Positions 1-8,081 of a DNA stretch of 64,000 bases are shown here, piece by piece; position 1 is the stretch's first letter, and each line of letters opens with the position of its first letter. Position numbers and translations under genes: made by a program. The notes under the pieces are model-generated. The model did not search any database. It saw nothing but the letters and a program-made list of their open reading frames with translations, and was not told where the DNA came from. The DNA comes from Comamonas avium (GTDB taxonomy: Bacteria > Pseudomonadota > Gammaproteobacteria > Burkholderiales > Burkholderiaceae_C), in contig NZ_JACSQK010000003.1 in assembly GCF_014836675.1 (NCBI RefSeq), positions 430,763 to 494,762 of the forward strand, read 5' to 3'.

Positions 1-177
1 ACCCGCCTGGCCTCTGAGCTGGATGCTGTGCTGAAGGCCCCGGATGTGCAGCAGCGTTTGAAGGATGGTGGTGCAACACCCGGCAGCGGTACGCCAGCGC
101 AGTTTGCGGCTTTCCTGAAGAAGGAAAAAGCGGCCTATGCGGCCATCGTGACTTCGGCCAAGATTGAGCAGGAGTAA
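1..177 (+). CDS. Bug/TctC-family substrate-binding protein, C-terminal end (partial)
   Basis: Only the last 58 codons are present, open from the left edge and ending in TAA. The tail matches the C-terminus of tripartite tricarboxylate transporter receptors (Bug family): a helix in which a site near PDVQQRL is followed by a GTPAQFAAFLKKE-type helix and a short basic-acidic end. Such periplasmic receptors bind carboxylates or other small acids and are expanded in Comamonadaceae. The stop is 3 nt before the ATG of the amidohydrolase, so the two are probably co-transcribed and the receptor may bind a substrate of that enzyme. The N-terminal part and signal peptide are outside the window. Confidence 0.75.
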   Translation, partial: TRLASELDAVLKAPDVQQRLKDGGATPGSGTPAQFAAFLKKEKAAYAAIVTSAKIEQE

Positions 178-180
178 GCC

Positions 181-1398
181 ATGGCTGCGCCCATCAATCC
201 GGTCCACGCTGAGATCCATCCACCCGTGATGCCAGAGATTGCAGCGATTGCTGCAGACATGCTGGCCCTGCGGCACGACTTGCACGCACACCCCGAACTG
301 GCCTATCAGGAGCACCGCACTGGCGACATCGTGGCCGCCAGGCTGACTGAGTGGGGTTATGAGGTGCACCGGGGCCTGGGTGACACCGGCGTGGTGGGCA
401 CGCTGCGCTGTGGCGATCACCTCAACGGCAAGCGTCTGGGGCTGCGTGCAGACATGGATGCGTTGCCGATCCGAGAGACCACAGGCCTGCCTTACGCGAG
501 CAGGCATGACGGGAAAATGCACGCCTGCGGCCATGACGGCCACACCGCAACGCTGCTTGCAGCGGCCAAGGTGATGGCTGAGCGCAAAGAACAGTTCAAC
601 GGCACGCTGCACCTGATTTTTCAGCCCGCCGAAGAAGGCCATGGTGGCGCGCAGAAGATGGTGGACCAGGGGCTGTTTGAGCTGTTTCCCTGCGATGCGC
701 TTTACGCTTTTCACAACGAACCCGGCTATCCGGCCGGCCAGTTCGGTTTTCGCTCGGGGGTGATGTATTCCAGCTCGGACACGGCCATCATCACCGTCCA
801 CGGCAAAGGTGGTCATGGTGCGATGCCGCATGTGGCGGTAGACCCGATTGTGGTTGCTTCGCACCTGGTGCTGGCGCTGCAAACCATCCGTTCGCGCGAG
901 ATAGATCCCAACGACATGGCGGTGGTCACGGTCGGTGCCATCCATGCGGGGGATGCACCCAATGTGATTCCCGAGACCTGTGAGCTGCGCGTAACCATCC
1001 GCGCTCGCTGCCCGCAGGTGCGCCAGCAACTGCGTGAGCGCATCACGGCCATGGCCCATGCGCAGGCTGCGGTGCACCGTGCGACGGCACAAGTGGACTA
1101 CAAATGGCGCTATCCGCCCGTCATCAACGATGTGGCTGCCACGGATTTTGCGGTGAACGTCGCCCGTGATTTTCTGGGCGAGCAGTGGCTGATTCCCAAT
1201 CTGCAGCCGCTGCAGGCCAGCGATGACTTCGCCATCATGCTCAACGCGGTGCCGGGCAACTACTTTATTGTGGGCAATGGTGTGGGTGAGGGCGGCTGCA
1301 TGGTGCACAACGCAGGCTATGACTTCAACGACAACCTGCTGCCAGTGACTGCCAGCTACTGGGTGCAATTGGCACAGGCGTATCTGCGCCGTGATTGA
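181..1398 (+). CDS. M20-family amidohydrolase (hippurate hydrolase / N-acyl amino acid hydrolase type)
   Basis: The 405-residue product has the usual length of cytoplasmic M20D metallo-amidohydrolases such as HipO and the indole-3-acetyl-amino acid hydrolases, which cleave N-acyl amino acids. The metal-binding stretch HACGHDGH lies at about residues 114-121 and the EE pair of FQPAEEGHGG at about 151-152; the RADMDALP segment at about 89-96 is also typical. The start follows the Bug receptor stop by 3 nt, and the phosphoribosyltransferase begins 9 nt downstream, so the three form a likely operon. The exact substrate cannot be read from the sequence. Confidence 0.88.
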   Translation: MAAPINPVHAEIHPPVMPEIAAIAADMLALRHDLHAHPELAYQEHRTGDIVAARLTEWGYEVHRGLGDTGVVGTLRCGDHLNGKRLGLRADMDALPIRETTGLPYASRHDGKMHACGHDGHTATLLAAAKVMAERKEQFNGTLHLIFQPAEEGHGGAQKMVDQGLFELFPCDALYAFHNEPGYPAGQFGFRSGVMYSSSDTAIITVHGKGGHGAMPHVAVDPIVVASHLVLALQTIRSREIDPNDMAVVTVGAIHAGDAPNVIPETCELRVTIRARCPQVRQQLRERITAMAHAQAAVHRATAQVDYKWRYPPVINDVAATDFAVNVARDFLGEQWLIPNLQPLQASDDFAIMLNAVPGNYFIVGNGVGEGGCMVHNAGYDFNDNLLPVTASYWVQLAQAYLRRD

Positions 1399-1407
1399 GT
1401 TTTTTGT

Positions 1408-2142
1408 ATGAACGTCACCGATCTTTCCAGCCAGAACCTGCCGGGTTTTGATGCCACCACCGACTATTGGCAGCGCACTGTCAGCGCCAGTGAGCTGACC
1501 CAGTCTCCACTGCCACCCTATGCCAGCAGCTACCCGGCCCGTTTGCCTGATGGGCGCTATCTGGTGCTGCCACTGCGCGGCATGCCCAGCCAGCCTGAGC
1601 GCTGTGTGGCCTCGCTGATTGCCAATCAGGCTTCTATCGACGTGGTGGAGCAACTGGCTGTGCACATGGCCCATGCAGCCAGGGAGCATGCGTTTGATGT
1701 GGTGGTGGGCCTGCCTACGCTGGGGCTGGCTTTTGCGCCACTGGTGGCCCGGCACCTGGGTCACAGCCGCTATGTACCACTAGGTTATTCGCGCAAGTAC
1801 TGGTACAGCGAGGCGCTGTCCGAGCCGGTCAGCTCCATTACAACGCCGGGCAAGGGCAAACTGCTGTATGTAGACCCCAACCAGCTGCCATTGATTGCGG
1901 GTAAGCGTGTGCTGGTTGTGGACGATGCGGTCAGCTCTGGAACCACCATGGTTTCAGGCTTGAAACTGCTGGAGCGCTGTGGTGCTGACATTGCAGCAAT
2001 TGCTGTGGCCATGCGCCAGGGCACACAGTGGCAGTCGCAACTGCGTCGCGCCGATGGCAGTGCCATTGCCGTGCTGGGGGCCTATGACTGTCCGCGCATG
2101 GAGCGGCGCGCCGATGGCTGGTGGCCTGAGCACACTGCTTGA
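1408..2142 (+). CDS. Phosphoribosyltransferase-domain protein
   Basis: A 244-residue protein with one type I phosphoribosyltransferase fold. The PRPP-binding signature VLVVDDAVSSGTT is at about residues 168-180, after the VVVGLPTLG segment at about 98-106. Type I PRTases either transfer phosphoribosyl groups to nucleobases or act as regulatory binders. The protein is longer than adenine PRTase and lacks the features of PyrE or Hpt that I would recognise, so a precise substrate is not assigned. It is separated by 9 nt from the amidohydrolase and followed by a strong bidirectional terminator, so it ends the operon. Confidence 0.8.
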   Translation: MNVTDLSSQNLPGFDATTDYWQRTVSASELTQSPLPPYASSYPARLPDGRYLVLPLRGMPSQPERCVASLIANQASIDVVEQLAVHMAHAAREHAFDVVVGLPTLGLAFAPLVARHLGHSRYVPLGYSRKYWYSEALSEPVSSITTPGKGKLLYVDPNQLPLIAGKRVLVVDDAVSSGTTMVSGLKLLERCGADIAAIAVAMRQGTQWQSQLRRADGSAIAVLGAYDCPRMERRADGWWPEHTA

Positions 2143-2153
2143 TCAACGAAGCA

Positions 2154-2184
2154 TAAAAAACAGGCCCGCAGGCCTGTTTTTTTT
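2154..2184. terminator. Bidirectional intrinsic terminator
   Basis: The stem ACAGGCC/GGCCTGT encloses the loop CGCA and is flanked by A-runs on the left and eight T on the right, so it can terminate both the phosphoribosyltransferase operon and the convergent lipoprotein gene. Confidence 0.85.
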
Positions 2185-2209
2185 AGGTACATCAGCACGC
2201 GCCAGTCAA

Positions 2210-2896
2210 TCAGCGACCGCTAGAGCTGGTGGCTGCGGCAGGTGCTGGTGCGGGCGCTGCCTTGGCTGCTGCCGGCACAGGCTGCAGTAAGGTGCGGACT
2301 GTGCGTGTGCCTTGGCTTGGGTTGGGGAAGTCGGTCAACGCAGCATCAAACAAGACGTTCCAGATGACGTTGTCGTCCATCCACACCTCGTCGTAAGCCG
2401 CTGATGTCTCATAGACGATTTTCTGGGTTTTCTGGTCACGCAGCACCAGTTTGACGCCACGGTAATAGACCATGGGGGGAGTGTCCATCCAGCCCATGCC
2501 CATTCCCATGCGAGGGCCGCCCCAGCCCATGCCCCAGCCAAAGCGGGGGCCATAGAACCAGTCGTCATAGGCTGGGTGGTAGGCACGCCCCTGGGTGGCG
2601 GTGGCACCCACTTGCACGACCAGTCGGGCCAGTTCAGGGCGGGGATCACGCGTCAGCCCCACGCGTTTGAGGGCGTTTTCTGCTGCTGCCTCAACCTTGG
2701 CAAAGCTTTGCTGCTGGGTTTGTGAGGGCAGCAGTTCCATGCGGTAGGTCGCAGGCAGCTGCACGTCCGCCATGCTGGAGTAGCTTTGCACGTTGGACGT
2801 AATCTCGCGTGGGCCGCTGGCGCAGCCTGCCAGTACGGCAGCACTGGCTAATAACGCAGTCATGGCCCATCGACGGGTGTGTGAGGTATATGTCAT
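2210..2896 (-). CDS. DUF4136-type lipoprotein
   Basis: Predicted outer-membrane or periplasmic lipoprotein of 228 residues. The start at 2896 is chosen because it is preceded by AGAGGAG at a good distance and gives a short basic N-terminus, a hydrophobic segment and the lipobox LAGC at about residues 23-26; a longer reading without this signal is possible upstream. The middle holds a Gly/Met/Trp-rich stretch (GWGMGWGGPRMGMG type) seen in many DUF4136 proteins, and the tail is an Ala/Pro-rich linker. Function of the family is unknown. The gene stands alone, with terminators on both sides. Confidence 0.8.
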   Translation of the reverse strand: MTYTSHTRRWAMTALLASAAVLAGCASGPREITSNVQSYSSMADVQLPATYRMELLPSQTQQQSFAKVEAAAENALKRVGLTRDPRPELARLVVQVGATATQGRAYHPAYDDWFYGPRFGWGMGWGGPRMGMGMGWMDTPPMVYYRGVKLVLRDQKTQKIVYETSAAYDEVWMDDNVIWNVLFDAALTDFPNPSQGTRTVRTLLQPVPAAAKAAPAPAPAAATSSSGR

Positions 2897-3060
2897 GAGA
2901 GTTACTCCTCTGAATCCTGTGCATACAACGCACAACAGTACCGTTTTGCTGACAAGTGGGTGCAAGCGGGGGAGCTTGCCAAACGTTGGTAGGAGGGACA
3001 ATAACGCGGCCAAGTTCCCCGCCATGCAGGAAGGCAGCGCAGTACGTTGTCGCTCAAAGT

Positions 3061-3084
3061 AAAAAGCCCCGCAGAGCGGGGCTT
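3061..3084 (-). terminator. Intrinsic terminator of ttcA
   Basis: Read on the minus strand, AAGCCCCGC / GCGGGGCTT with a three-base loop is followed by five T, just beyond the ttcA stop. Confidence 0.8.
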
Positions 3085-3102
3085 GGATGGGGGCGCGCAG
3101 GC

Positions 3103-4086
3103 TTAGCTAATTTGTACCACCTGCACGCCGCCGGGCAGTGCGGGTGTGGTGGGCAGCTCTTCATGGTCGAAAGCCATGTCACCGTTGGGATCGGCAATGC
3201 CAGTGGCCTTGGCGTCCTTGAAGTTGTGCAGCTCGGGGTCCATCATGTGGGTGGTCACTACGTTGCCCATGGCGCGGAACATGCTCTCGATGCGGCCGGG
3301 GAACTTCTTGTCCCACTCGCGCAGCATGTTGCCCACAGCCACGCGCTGCAGGCCGTCCTGGCTGCCGCACAGGTTGCAAGGAATGATGGGGAAGTTGTTG
3401 TACTGCGCCCAGCGGGTGGTGTCCTTCTCGGGCACATAGCACAGGGGGCGAATCACCACGTGCTTGCCGTCATCAGACACCAGCTTAGGGGGCATGCCCT
3501 TCATGCGGCCGCCGTAGAACATGTTCAGCATCAGTGTCTGCACGATATCGTCGCGGTGGTGGCCCAGTGCCACTTTGGTGCAGCCCAGGCGGTCTGCCAC
3601 CGAGTACAAAATGGCACGGCGCAGACGCGAGCACAGGCCACAGGTGGTCTTGCCTTCTGGAATCACGCGCTTGACGACCGAGTAGGTGTCCTGCGTTTCG
3701 ATGTGGTAGTCCACGCCGATGGACTGGAAGTACTCGGGCAGGATGTGATCGGGGAAACCGGGCTGCTTCTGGTCCAGATTGACGGCCACGATCTCGAACT
3801 TCACGGGCGCGCGCTTTTGCAGCTTGCGCAGAATGTCCAGCAGCGTGTAGCTGTCTTTGCCACCCGACATGCAGACCATGATCTTGTCGCCGTCTTCAAT
3901 CATGTTGAAGTCCATCACGGCGCGGCCTACCTCGCGGCACAGGCGTTTTTCAAGCTTGATCTGCTCGCGCTCAATCTTGATCTTGCCGGGCTTGGCTTGG
4001 GCGTCAGTGTCGCCTTGGGGAGCTGCTTGCTCCGCTTCTTCGGCAATCCAGGGGTTTTCAGTCACAGCGTTCATGGGGTTCACCAT
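3103..4086 (-). CDS. ttcA: tRNA 2-thiocytidine-32 synthetase TtcA
   Basis: TtcA thiolates cytidine 32 of certain tRNAs in the cytoplasm, using ATP and an Fe-S cluster. The 327-residue product has the ATP-pyrophosphatase PP-loop SGGKDS at about residues 74-79, the CxxC pair at about C149/C152 and the CNLC pair at about C237/C240 expected to hold the cluster. The ATG at 4086 overlaps the folB stop by a few bases (ATGGTGA arrangement), suggesting translational coupling; a second Met at 4074 is an alternative start. The N-terminal extension of about 30 residues is Ala/Gln rich and not conserved. A terminator follows. Confidence 0.95.
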   Translation of the reverse strand: MVNPMNAVTENPWIAEEAEQAAPQGDTDAQAKPGKIKIEREQIKLEKRLCREVGRAVMDFNMIEDGDKIMVCMSGGKDSYTLLDILRKLQKRAPVKFEIVAVNLDQKQPGFPDHILPEYFQSIGVDYHIETQDTYSVVKRVIPEGKTTCGLCSRLRRAILYSVADRLGCTKVALGHHRDDIVQTLMLNMFYGGRMKGMPPKLVSDDGKHVVIRPLCYVPEKDTTRWAQYNNFPIIPCNLCGSQDGLQRVAVGNMLREWDKKFPGRIESMFRAMGNVVTTHMMDPELHNFKDAKATGIADPNGDMAFDHEELPTTPALPGGVQVVQIS

Positions 4087-4454
4087 TGTCCGGTTTCGAC
4101 GCGAATGGCAACTTCGCAGTCGTCAAAAATCTCAAGTTTGGTAATTTTTACGCGCACACCCTGTACACCGGGCAATGCCATCAATTGCTGTGCCAGCGTA
4201 CCCGTCAGGCGCTCCAGCAGGTCGGTGTGACCGGCGGTGCACGTGCTGATGATGGTGTTGCGGGCCAGTCGGTAGTCCAGCACTTCGCTGATGTCGTCAC
4301 TGGCGGGCAGCAAGGGCTGCACACCCATGTTCAGCTGTGCATCAACGCAGATGGGCTGGGCCGCCTCGAGCTCAAAGTCGAGGATGCCCAGACGCGCGTT
4401 CAGGCGCAGCCCTGTGAGCGAGATGGTGCGTTGACCTGTGGCGACAGACGACAT
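4080..4454 (-). CDS. folB: Dihydroneopterin aldolase (FolB)
   Basis: A 124-residue protein of the normal FolB size. FolB converts dihydroneopterin to 6-hydroxymethyl-dihydropterin in folate biosynthesis and acts as a cytosolic oligomer. The sequence shows the [16 protein letters not shown] opening typical of the T-fold, the DYR segment and the [11 protein letters not shown] helix before the C-terminal strand. It overlaps ttcA, an arrangement common in Comamonadaceae. FolX (epimerase) is a close alternative, but lone copies in this family are normally FolB. Confidence 0.85.
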   Translation of the reverse strand: MSSVATGQRTISLTGLRLNARLGILDFELEAAQPICVDAQLNMGVQPLLPASDDISEVLDYRLARNTIISTCTAGHTDLLERLTGTLAQQLMALPGVQGVRVKITKLEIFDDCEVAIRVETGQW

Positions 4455-4606
4455 GGTGGGTGCAAAGACACAGGCGTCAGGCCGGCATCCTTTGGCAATT
4501 TGCGTGTAAATTTTTGTGGGCGGGGACTGTCAAACTATCCCTTTTGCACGGTGCTTTCGCAGGTTTTACGAAGCCGGGGCTTTGCAAAGGCGACAATGCA
4601 GGGGTG

Positions 4607-5710
4607 ATGACAGAACCCTCAAGTTTAACGAGCGCATTGCGTTCGCACATAGAAAAGGCCATTGCCCAAGCGGGTGGATGGATTGGTTTTGACCAATTTA
4701 TGGCCATGGCCCTCTATACGCCGGGCCTTGGTTACTACGCCAATGACACGGCCAAATTTGGCGTTTTGCCCACTTCGGGCAGCGATTTTGTCACTGCGCC
4801 AGAGATTTCGCCCGTGTTTGGGCAATTGCTGGCCGTACAAATCGCTGAGGCCTTGTCCAGGACCGGCACCCGCGAAGTCTGGGAGTTTGGCGCAGGCACG
4901 GGCGCGCTGGCGCTGCAAGTGCTCGATGAGCTGCAGCGTCTGGGCGTGCAGCTTGAGCGCTACACCATCGTGGACCTGTCTGGCACGTTGCGCGCACGCC
5001 AGCAAACCACGCTGGCTGGGCACGGCACCAAGGTGGTCTGGGCCAGCGAGCTGCCCGCTCAGATGCGCGGCGTGGTGATTGGCAACGAAGTGCTGGATGC
5101 CATGCCCGTGCAACTGCTTGCACGCAAGGGCGGCGTATGGCACGAGCGCGGGGTAGCGCTGCAAGGCGGCGAGCTGGTATGGGCCGACCAGCCCACGCAA
5201 CTGCGCCCGCCGATGGATGTGCAAGGCGAGCATGACTACGTGACCGAGATTCACCAGCAGGGCGAGGCCTTTATCCGCACGCTGGGCGCACACTTGGTGC
5301 AGGGCGCTGTGTTTTTGATTGACTATGGCTTTGGTGAGTCGGAGTACTACCACCCGCAGCGTCACATGGGCACCATGGTCTGCCACCGCCTGCACCAGAT
5401 GGACGACAACCCGCTGGTGGAGCTGGGTCTGAAAGACATCACCGCTCACGTCAACTTCACTGGCACCGCCGTGGCCGCCCAAGACGCAGGCTTTGATGTG
5501 CTGGGCTACACCACGCAGGCGCACTTTCTCATCAACTGCGGGCTGCAGGCCAAGCTGGATGCGCTGGACACCGCTGGACGCGTGATGGCCGTCAAGCTGA
5601 TGATGGAGCACGAAATGGGCGAGCTGTTCAAGGTGATTGGCCTGTCCAAGGGCGTAGATGCCTGGGACACGCTGGGCTTTGTGCATGGTGACCGCTCGCA
5701 CAGGCTGTAA
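4607..5710 (+). CDS. MidA/NDUFAF7-type SAM-dependent protein methyltransferase
   Basis: Class I SAM methyltransferase of the DUF185 (MidA) family, whose mitochondrial member NDUFAF7 dimethylates an arginine of a complex I subunit; the bacterial role is uncertain. The start at ATG 4607 gives 367 residues; an overlapping GTG sits one codon upstream. Visible marks are the GYY segment near residue 42, the SAM-binding EFGAGTGALALQVL at about residues 98-111, the NEVLDAMPV motif typical of the family at about 162-170 and the IDYGFGESEYYHPQR segment. The gene is divergent from folB and followed 21 nt later by a DUF2905 gene. Confidence 0.87.
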   Translation: MTEPSSLTSALRSHIEKAIAQAGGWIGFDQFMAMALYTPGLGYYANDTAKFGVLPTSGSDFVTAPEISPVFGQLLAVQIAEALSRTGTREVWEFGAGTGALALQVLDELQRLGVQLERYTIVDLSGTLRARQQTTLAGHGTKVVWASELPAQMRGVVIGNEVLDAMPVQLLARKGGVWHERGVALQGGELVWADQPTQLRPPMDVQGEHDYVTEIHQQGEAFIRTLGAHLVQGAVFLIDYGFGESEYYHPQRHMGTMVCHRLHQMDDNPLVELGLKDITAHVNFTGTAVAAQDAGFDVLGYTTQAHFLINCGLQAKLDALDTAGRVMAVKLMMEHEMGELFKVIGLSKGVDAWDTLGFVHGDRSHRL

Positions 5711-5731
5711 ACCTCCGAAAGCGCTGAACCC

Positions 5732-5938
5732 ATGATTCGCTGGATGTTGCTGGTTTTTATTGTGCTGGTGCTGATCAACAGCACCACGGACATCTTGCGC
5801 AGGGTGGGTCTGGGGCGACTGCCGGGGGATTTTTCATTCCGTTTGCTGGGGCGTGAGGTTTTTATTCCCTTTGCCAGCGCAGTGCTGGTTACGGTGCTGT
5901 TGTTCAGCATCATCAAGCTGATGGCCTGGTTGTTTTAA
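5732..5938 (+). CDS. DUF2905 small membrane protein
   Basis: A 68-residue protein with two hydrophobic segments (about residues 1-16 and 47-67) around a basic loop containing GRLPGDFSFR, which is the hallmark of DUF2905 inner-membrane proteins. Function unknown. It lies 21 nt after the MidA-type methyltransferase and is probably co-transcribed. Confidence 0.85.
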   Translation: MIRWMLLVFIVLVLINSTTDILRRVGLGRLPGDFSFRLLGREVFIPFASAVLVTVLLFSIIKLMAWLF

Positions 5939-5939
5939 T

Positions 5940-6030
5940 AAGTGAGCTACCAAGGCTCTAAAACACTAGGTTTTAGATGCTTTTGTATTTGAAATCATTG
6001 GTGTACAAGCGATGACTGCTTCTGTTTTTG
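5940..6030. repeat. Degenerate Comamonadaceae intergenic repeat, copy 1
   Basis: A diverged copy: GAGCTAC...AAAACACTAGGTTTTAGATGCTTTTGTATTTGAAATCATTG...ACAAGCGATGACTGCTT. The middle TNTNTGAAATCATTG and the ends GAGCTA / AGCGATGACTGC match the better copies at 26448 and 34214. Confidence 0.55.
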
Positions 6031-6105
6031 AAATGCAGTTTGTCTGACTTGCAAACCCGAACGCTGGCACCATCTGCGCCAAGGTCACCTATTTAAGCTG
6101 CGTTT

Positions 6106-6549
6106 ATGACCACCCAAGATCTCTTGCACGTCGTCTGCCCCCATTGCCACAAAACCAACCGCGTGGCACAGGCGCATTTGTTTTCACAACCTGCTTGCGG
6201 CAGTTGCCACCAGCCCCTGTTTACGGGCGAGCCCTTGCAGCTGGATGCAGAAAGCTTTGCCGCGCACATTGGCCGTAGCCATCTGCCTGTGGTGGTGGAT
6301 TTCTGGGCTCCGTGGTGCGGGCCCTGCCGCATGATGGCCCCCGCTTTTGCGCAGGCTGCGCAGCAACTGGAGCCTCAGGTGCGTTTGACCAAACTGGACA
6401 CTGAGGCCTACCCGCATGTGGCAGCGCCTTATGGCATCCGCAGCATTCCTACCATGATTATTTTTCAGGGCGGCAACGAAATCGCCCGTATCTCAGGTGC
6501 GCTGCCTGCCGGCGAAATTGTGCGCTGGGTGAATTCGGTGGTCGCTTAA
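6106..6549 (+). CDS. trxC: Thioredoxin 2 (zinc-binding thioredoxin TrxC)
   Basis: Cytosolic disulfide reductase related to E. coli Trx2. The 147 residues contain an N-terminal zinc module with CPHC at about 11-14 and CGSC at about 31-34, then the thioredoxin fold with the active site WCGPC at about 70-74 and the cis-Pro loop RSIPT near 131-135. Trx2 proteins are often induced by oxidative stress; no OxyR site was recognised here. The gene is monocistronic, with a repeat upstream and a non-coding stretch downstream. Confidence 0.93.
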   Translation: MTTQDLLHVVCPHCHKTNRVAQAHLFSQPACGSCHQPLFTGEPLQLDAESFAAHIGRSHLPVVVDFWAPWCGPCRMMAPAFAQAAQQLEPQVRLTKLDTEAYPHVAAPYGIRSIPTMIIFQGGNEIARISGALPAGEIVRWVNSVVA

Positions 6550-6837
6550 AGCGCCATAGCCTGCACTGAGCTCAGTGCAAGTTCTCGCCGCCATCGCTTG
6601 GTGCATAGGTCTTTGCAATGTGCCGTGCACTGGGCAAGCATTTGCTTGACGGTGCTCGATAGGCGCAGCAAGGCACGGAAAGCTTAAAAAGATCGTAGCG
6701 GCCAGCATGCGGGTGGTTGCGTACTGGCGTAATCCTTGGCTGGCTTGTCAAGCGACTTGTAGACGCTGGACATGGCCTGAACACAGTAACCACCTACCGC
6801 CGGGCTTAGCCGGGCATCACCTGGAAGGCGACATCGC
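6550..6837. other. Non-coding gap between trxC and the LysR gene
   Basis: 288 bp with no convincing gene. Short open stretches exist on the minus strand but show no recognisable domain or ribosome-binding site, and no strong hairpin with a T-run was found. Confidence 0.5.
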
Positions 6838-7806
6838 TCAGTTGGAGATGCGCTTGGCCTGCGCCCGCAGCAGGTCCATAAAGTTCTGCTGCTCCCGCGA
6901 GACCTCCTGGTCCTTGCGCGTAAGCATGCCAAACGGGGCCATCGGCACATCGATCTGCACTGGCAAGGTCTTGACCAGCCCCATGCGCAAATAGTCCTTC
7001 AAGGCCGAGTCGGACAAAAGCATCACTGCGTCGGTCAGTTGCACCAGTTGCTGCATCGAGTAGACGGAGCTGCACTCGGTGATATCGGCGGGCACTGGCA
7101 GTTCCAGGCTTTGCAGCAGTTGGTCCAGGGCAATGCGGGCCGGCGTGCTGGCTGGCTGCAAGATCCAGGGCCAGTCGCGCACCAATTCTTCCCAGTTCAG
7201 CTTGCGGCGCCGGGCCAGCACATGGCCGCTGCGCACCACCACCAGCAAGCGCTCATTGCCCAGCGCTTCAAAGTCATAGGCCTCGCTGTCGCCGGCAATG
7301 CGGCGTCGGGCAATGGCTAGGTCAATGCGGCGCTGGTCCAGCAGGCGCAGCAACTGGTCGCTGGTATCGCCCATGATGCGCAGGCGCAGCTGCGGGCTCT
7401 GAGCTTTCATGTGAGCCACAGCGGTCATCACTAGGTCGGGCGCCGCGCCCATGATGGTGCCGATCGCCAGGTAGCCATAGCCGCCTTGGCGGCGCACTGC
7501 CAGATCCTCGGCGCAGCGGTCCAGGCTGTTGAGTGAGGCCTCGGCAAAGCGCACCAGTTGCAGACCCAACGCGGTAGGGCGCATGCCGCGCGGCAGGCGC
7601 TCAAACAGCTGGCAGTCAAACATGTCTTCAATCTCGCGCAGCATGCGCGTGGCAGCGGGCTGCGACATCGACAGGCTGATGGATGCCCGGTGCAAGTTCA
7701 GGCTCGATCCCAGTGCCACCAGCATGTGCAGGTGTCTGTAGCGCAGGCGGTTGAGCAGGCTGCGGTGCAACTGCGGTGCAGTCGATAAAAGGGGTTTTTT
7801 AGACAT
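6838..7806 (-). CDS. LysR-family transcriptional regulator of the rhamnonate cassette
   Basis: A 322-residue LysR-type activator. The start at ATG 7806 is preferred because the longer reading adds only a non-homologous stretch. The winged helix-turn-helix spans roughly residues 16-75, with SMSQPAATRMLREIEDMFDCQLFERLPRGM as the recognition region (quoted in part), resembling the GbpR/PcaQ branch. The rest is the two-lobe effector domain. It is transcribed divergently from the MFS-rhmD-rhmA-aldA genes across a 275-bp gap, the usual place for LysR control. The effector is probably L-rhamnonate or its 3-deoxy-2-keto acid (inference). E. coli uses an IclR-type regulator for the equivalent genes. 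Confidence 0.88.
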   Translation of the reverse strand: MSKKPLLSTAPQLHRSLLNRLRYRHLHMLVALGSSLNLHRASISLSMSQPAATRMLREIEDMFDCQLFERLPRGMRPTALGLQLVRFAEASLNSLDRCAEDLAVRRQGGYGYLAIGTIMGAAPDLVMTAVAHMKAQSPQLRLRIMGDTSDQLLRLLDQRRIDLAIARRRIAGDSEAYDFEALGNERLLVVVRSGHVLARRRKLNWEELVRDWPWILQPASTPARIALDQLLQSLELPVPADITECSSVYSMQQLVQLTDAVMLLSDSALKDYLRMGLVKTLPVQIDVPMAPFGMLTRKDQEVSREQQNFMDLLRAQAKRISN

Positions 7807-7910
7807 AAATAAAAGGTATCGGATGTGGCTGGAATCTGATTTGTTAAGCATCAATCATGTGCGTACATTCAGCCCAATACAAGAACGAATGACCTTTTTA
7901 GGAGACAAGC
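7807..7910. promoter_or_regulatory. Divergent control region of the rhamnonate cassette
   Basis: AT-richer DNA between the LysR gene and the catabolic genes. The imperfect dyad ATGTGCGTACAT at 7857-7868 is a candidate LysR half-site pair. No clear -35/-10 pair can be fixed by eye. Confidence 0.35.
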
Positions 7911-7964
7911 ATGACCACCTTCGCACACCTCTTTTTCAGACCACCCGCTTCACGACTGCGCTAG
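7911..7964 (+). CDS. Possible 17-residue leader peptide
   Basis: A short frame, MTTFAHLFFRPPASRLR, starts at an ATG preceded by AGGAG at 7900-7904 with ideal spacing, a stronger ribosome-binding site than that of the MFS gene that begins 117 nt after its stop. It could be a leader peptide or upstream ORF, or the surviving 5' end of a deleted gene. There is no homology I recognise. Confidence 0.3.
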   Translation: MTTFAHLFFRPPASRLR

Positions 7965-8081
7965 CGCAAGCCACGCCCAATCGGTGCAGAGGGATACCTG
8001 CGCCGCCTTCTCCTTTCACGCTCCCGCAGCGCCCGCCGTTTGGCCGGCGTGCAGGCCGCGCATTGTCTTTAAGGATTTGTC

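Noticed and set aside
2956-4230. 424-codon open frame antisense to ttcA and folB
   Set aside because: Overlaps two well-recognised genes on the other strand; composition is atypical.
6550-6837. Minus-strand open stretch ending VYKSLDKPAKDY
   Set aside because: Looks faintly protein-like but is short, lacks a start and shows no family resemblance.
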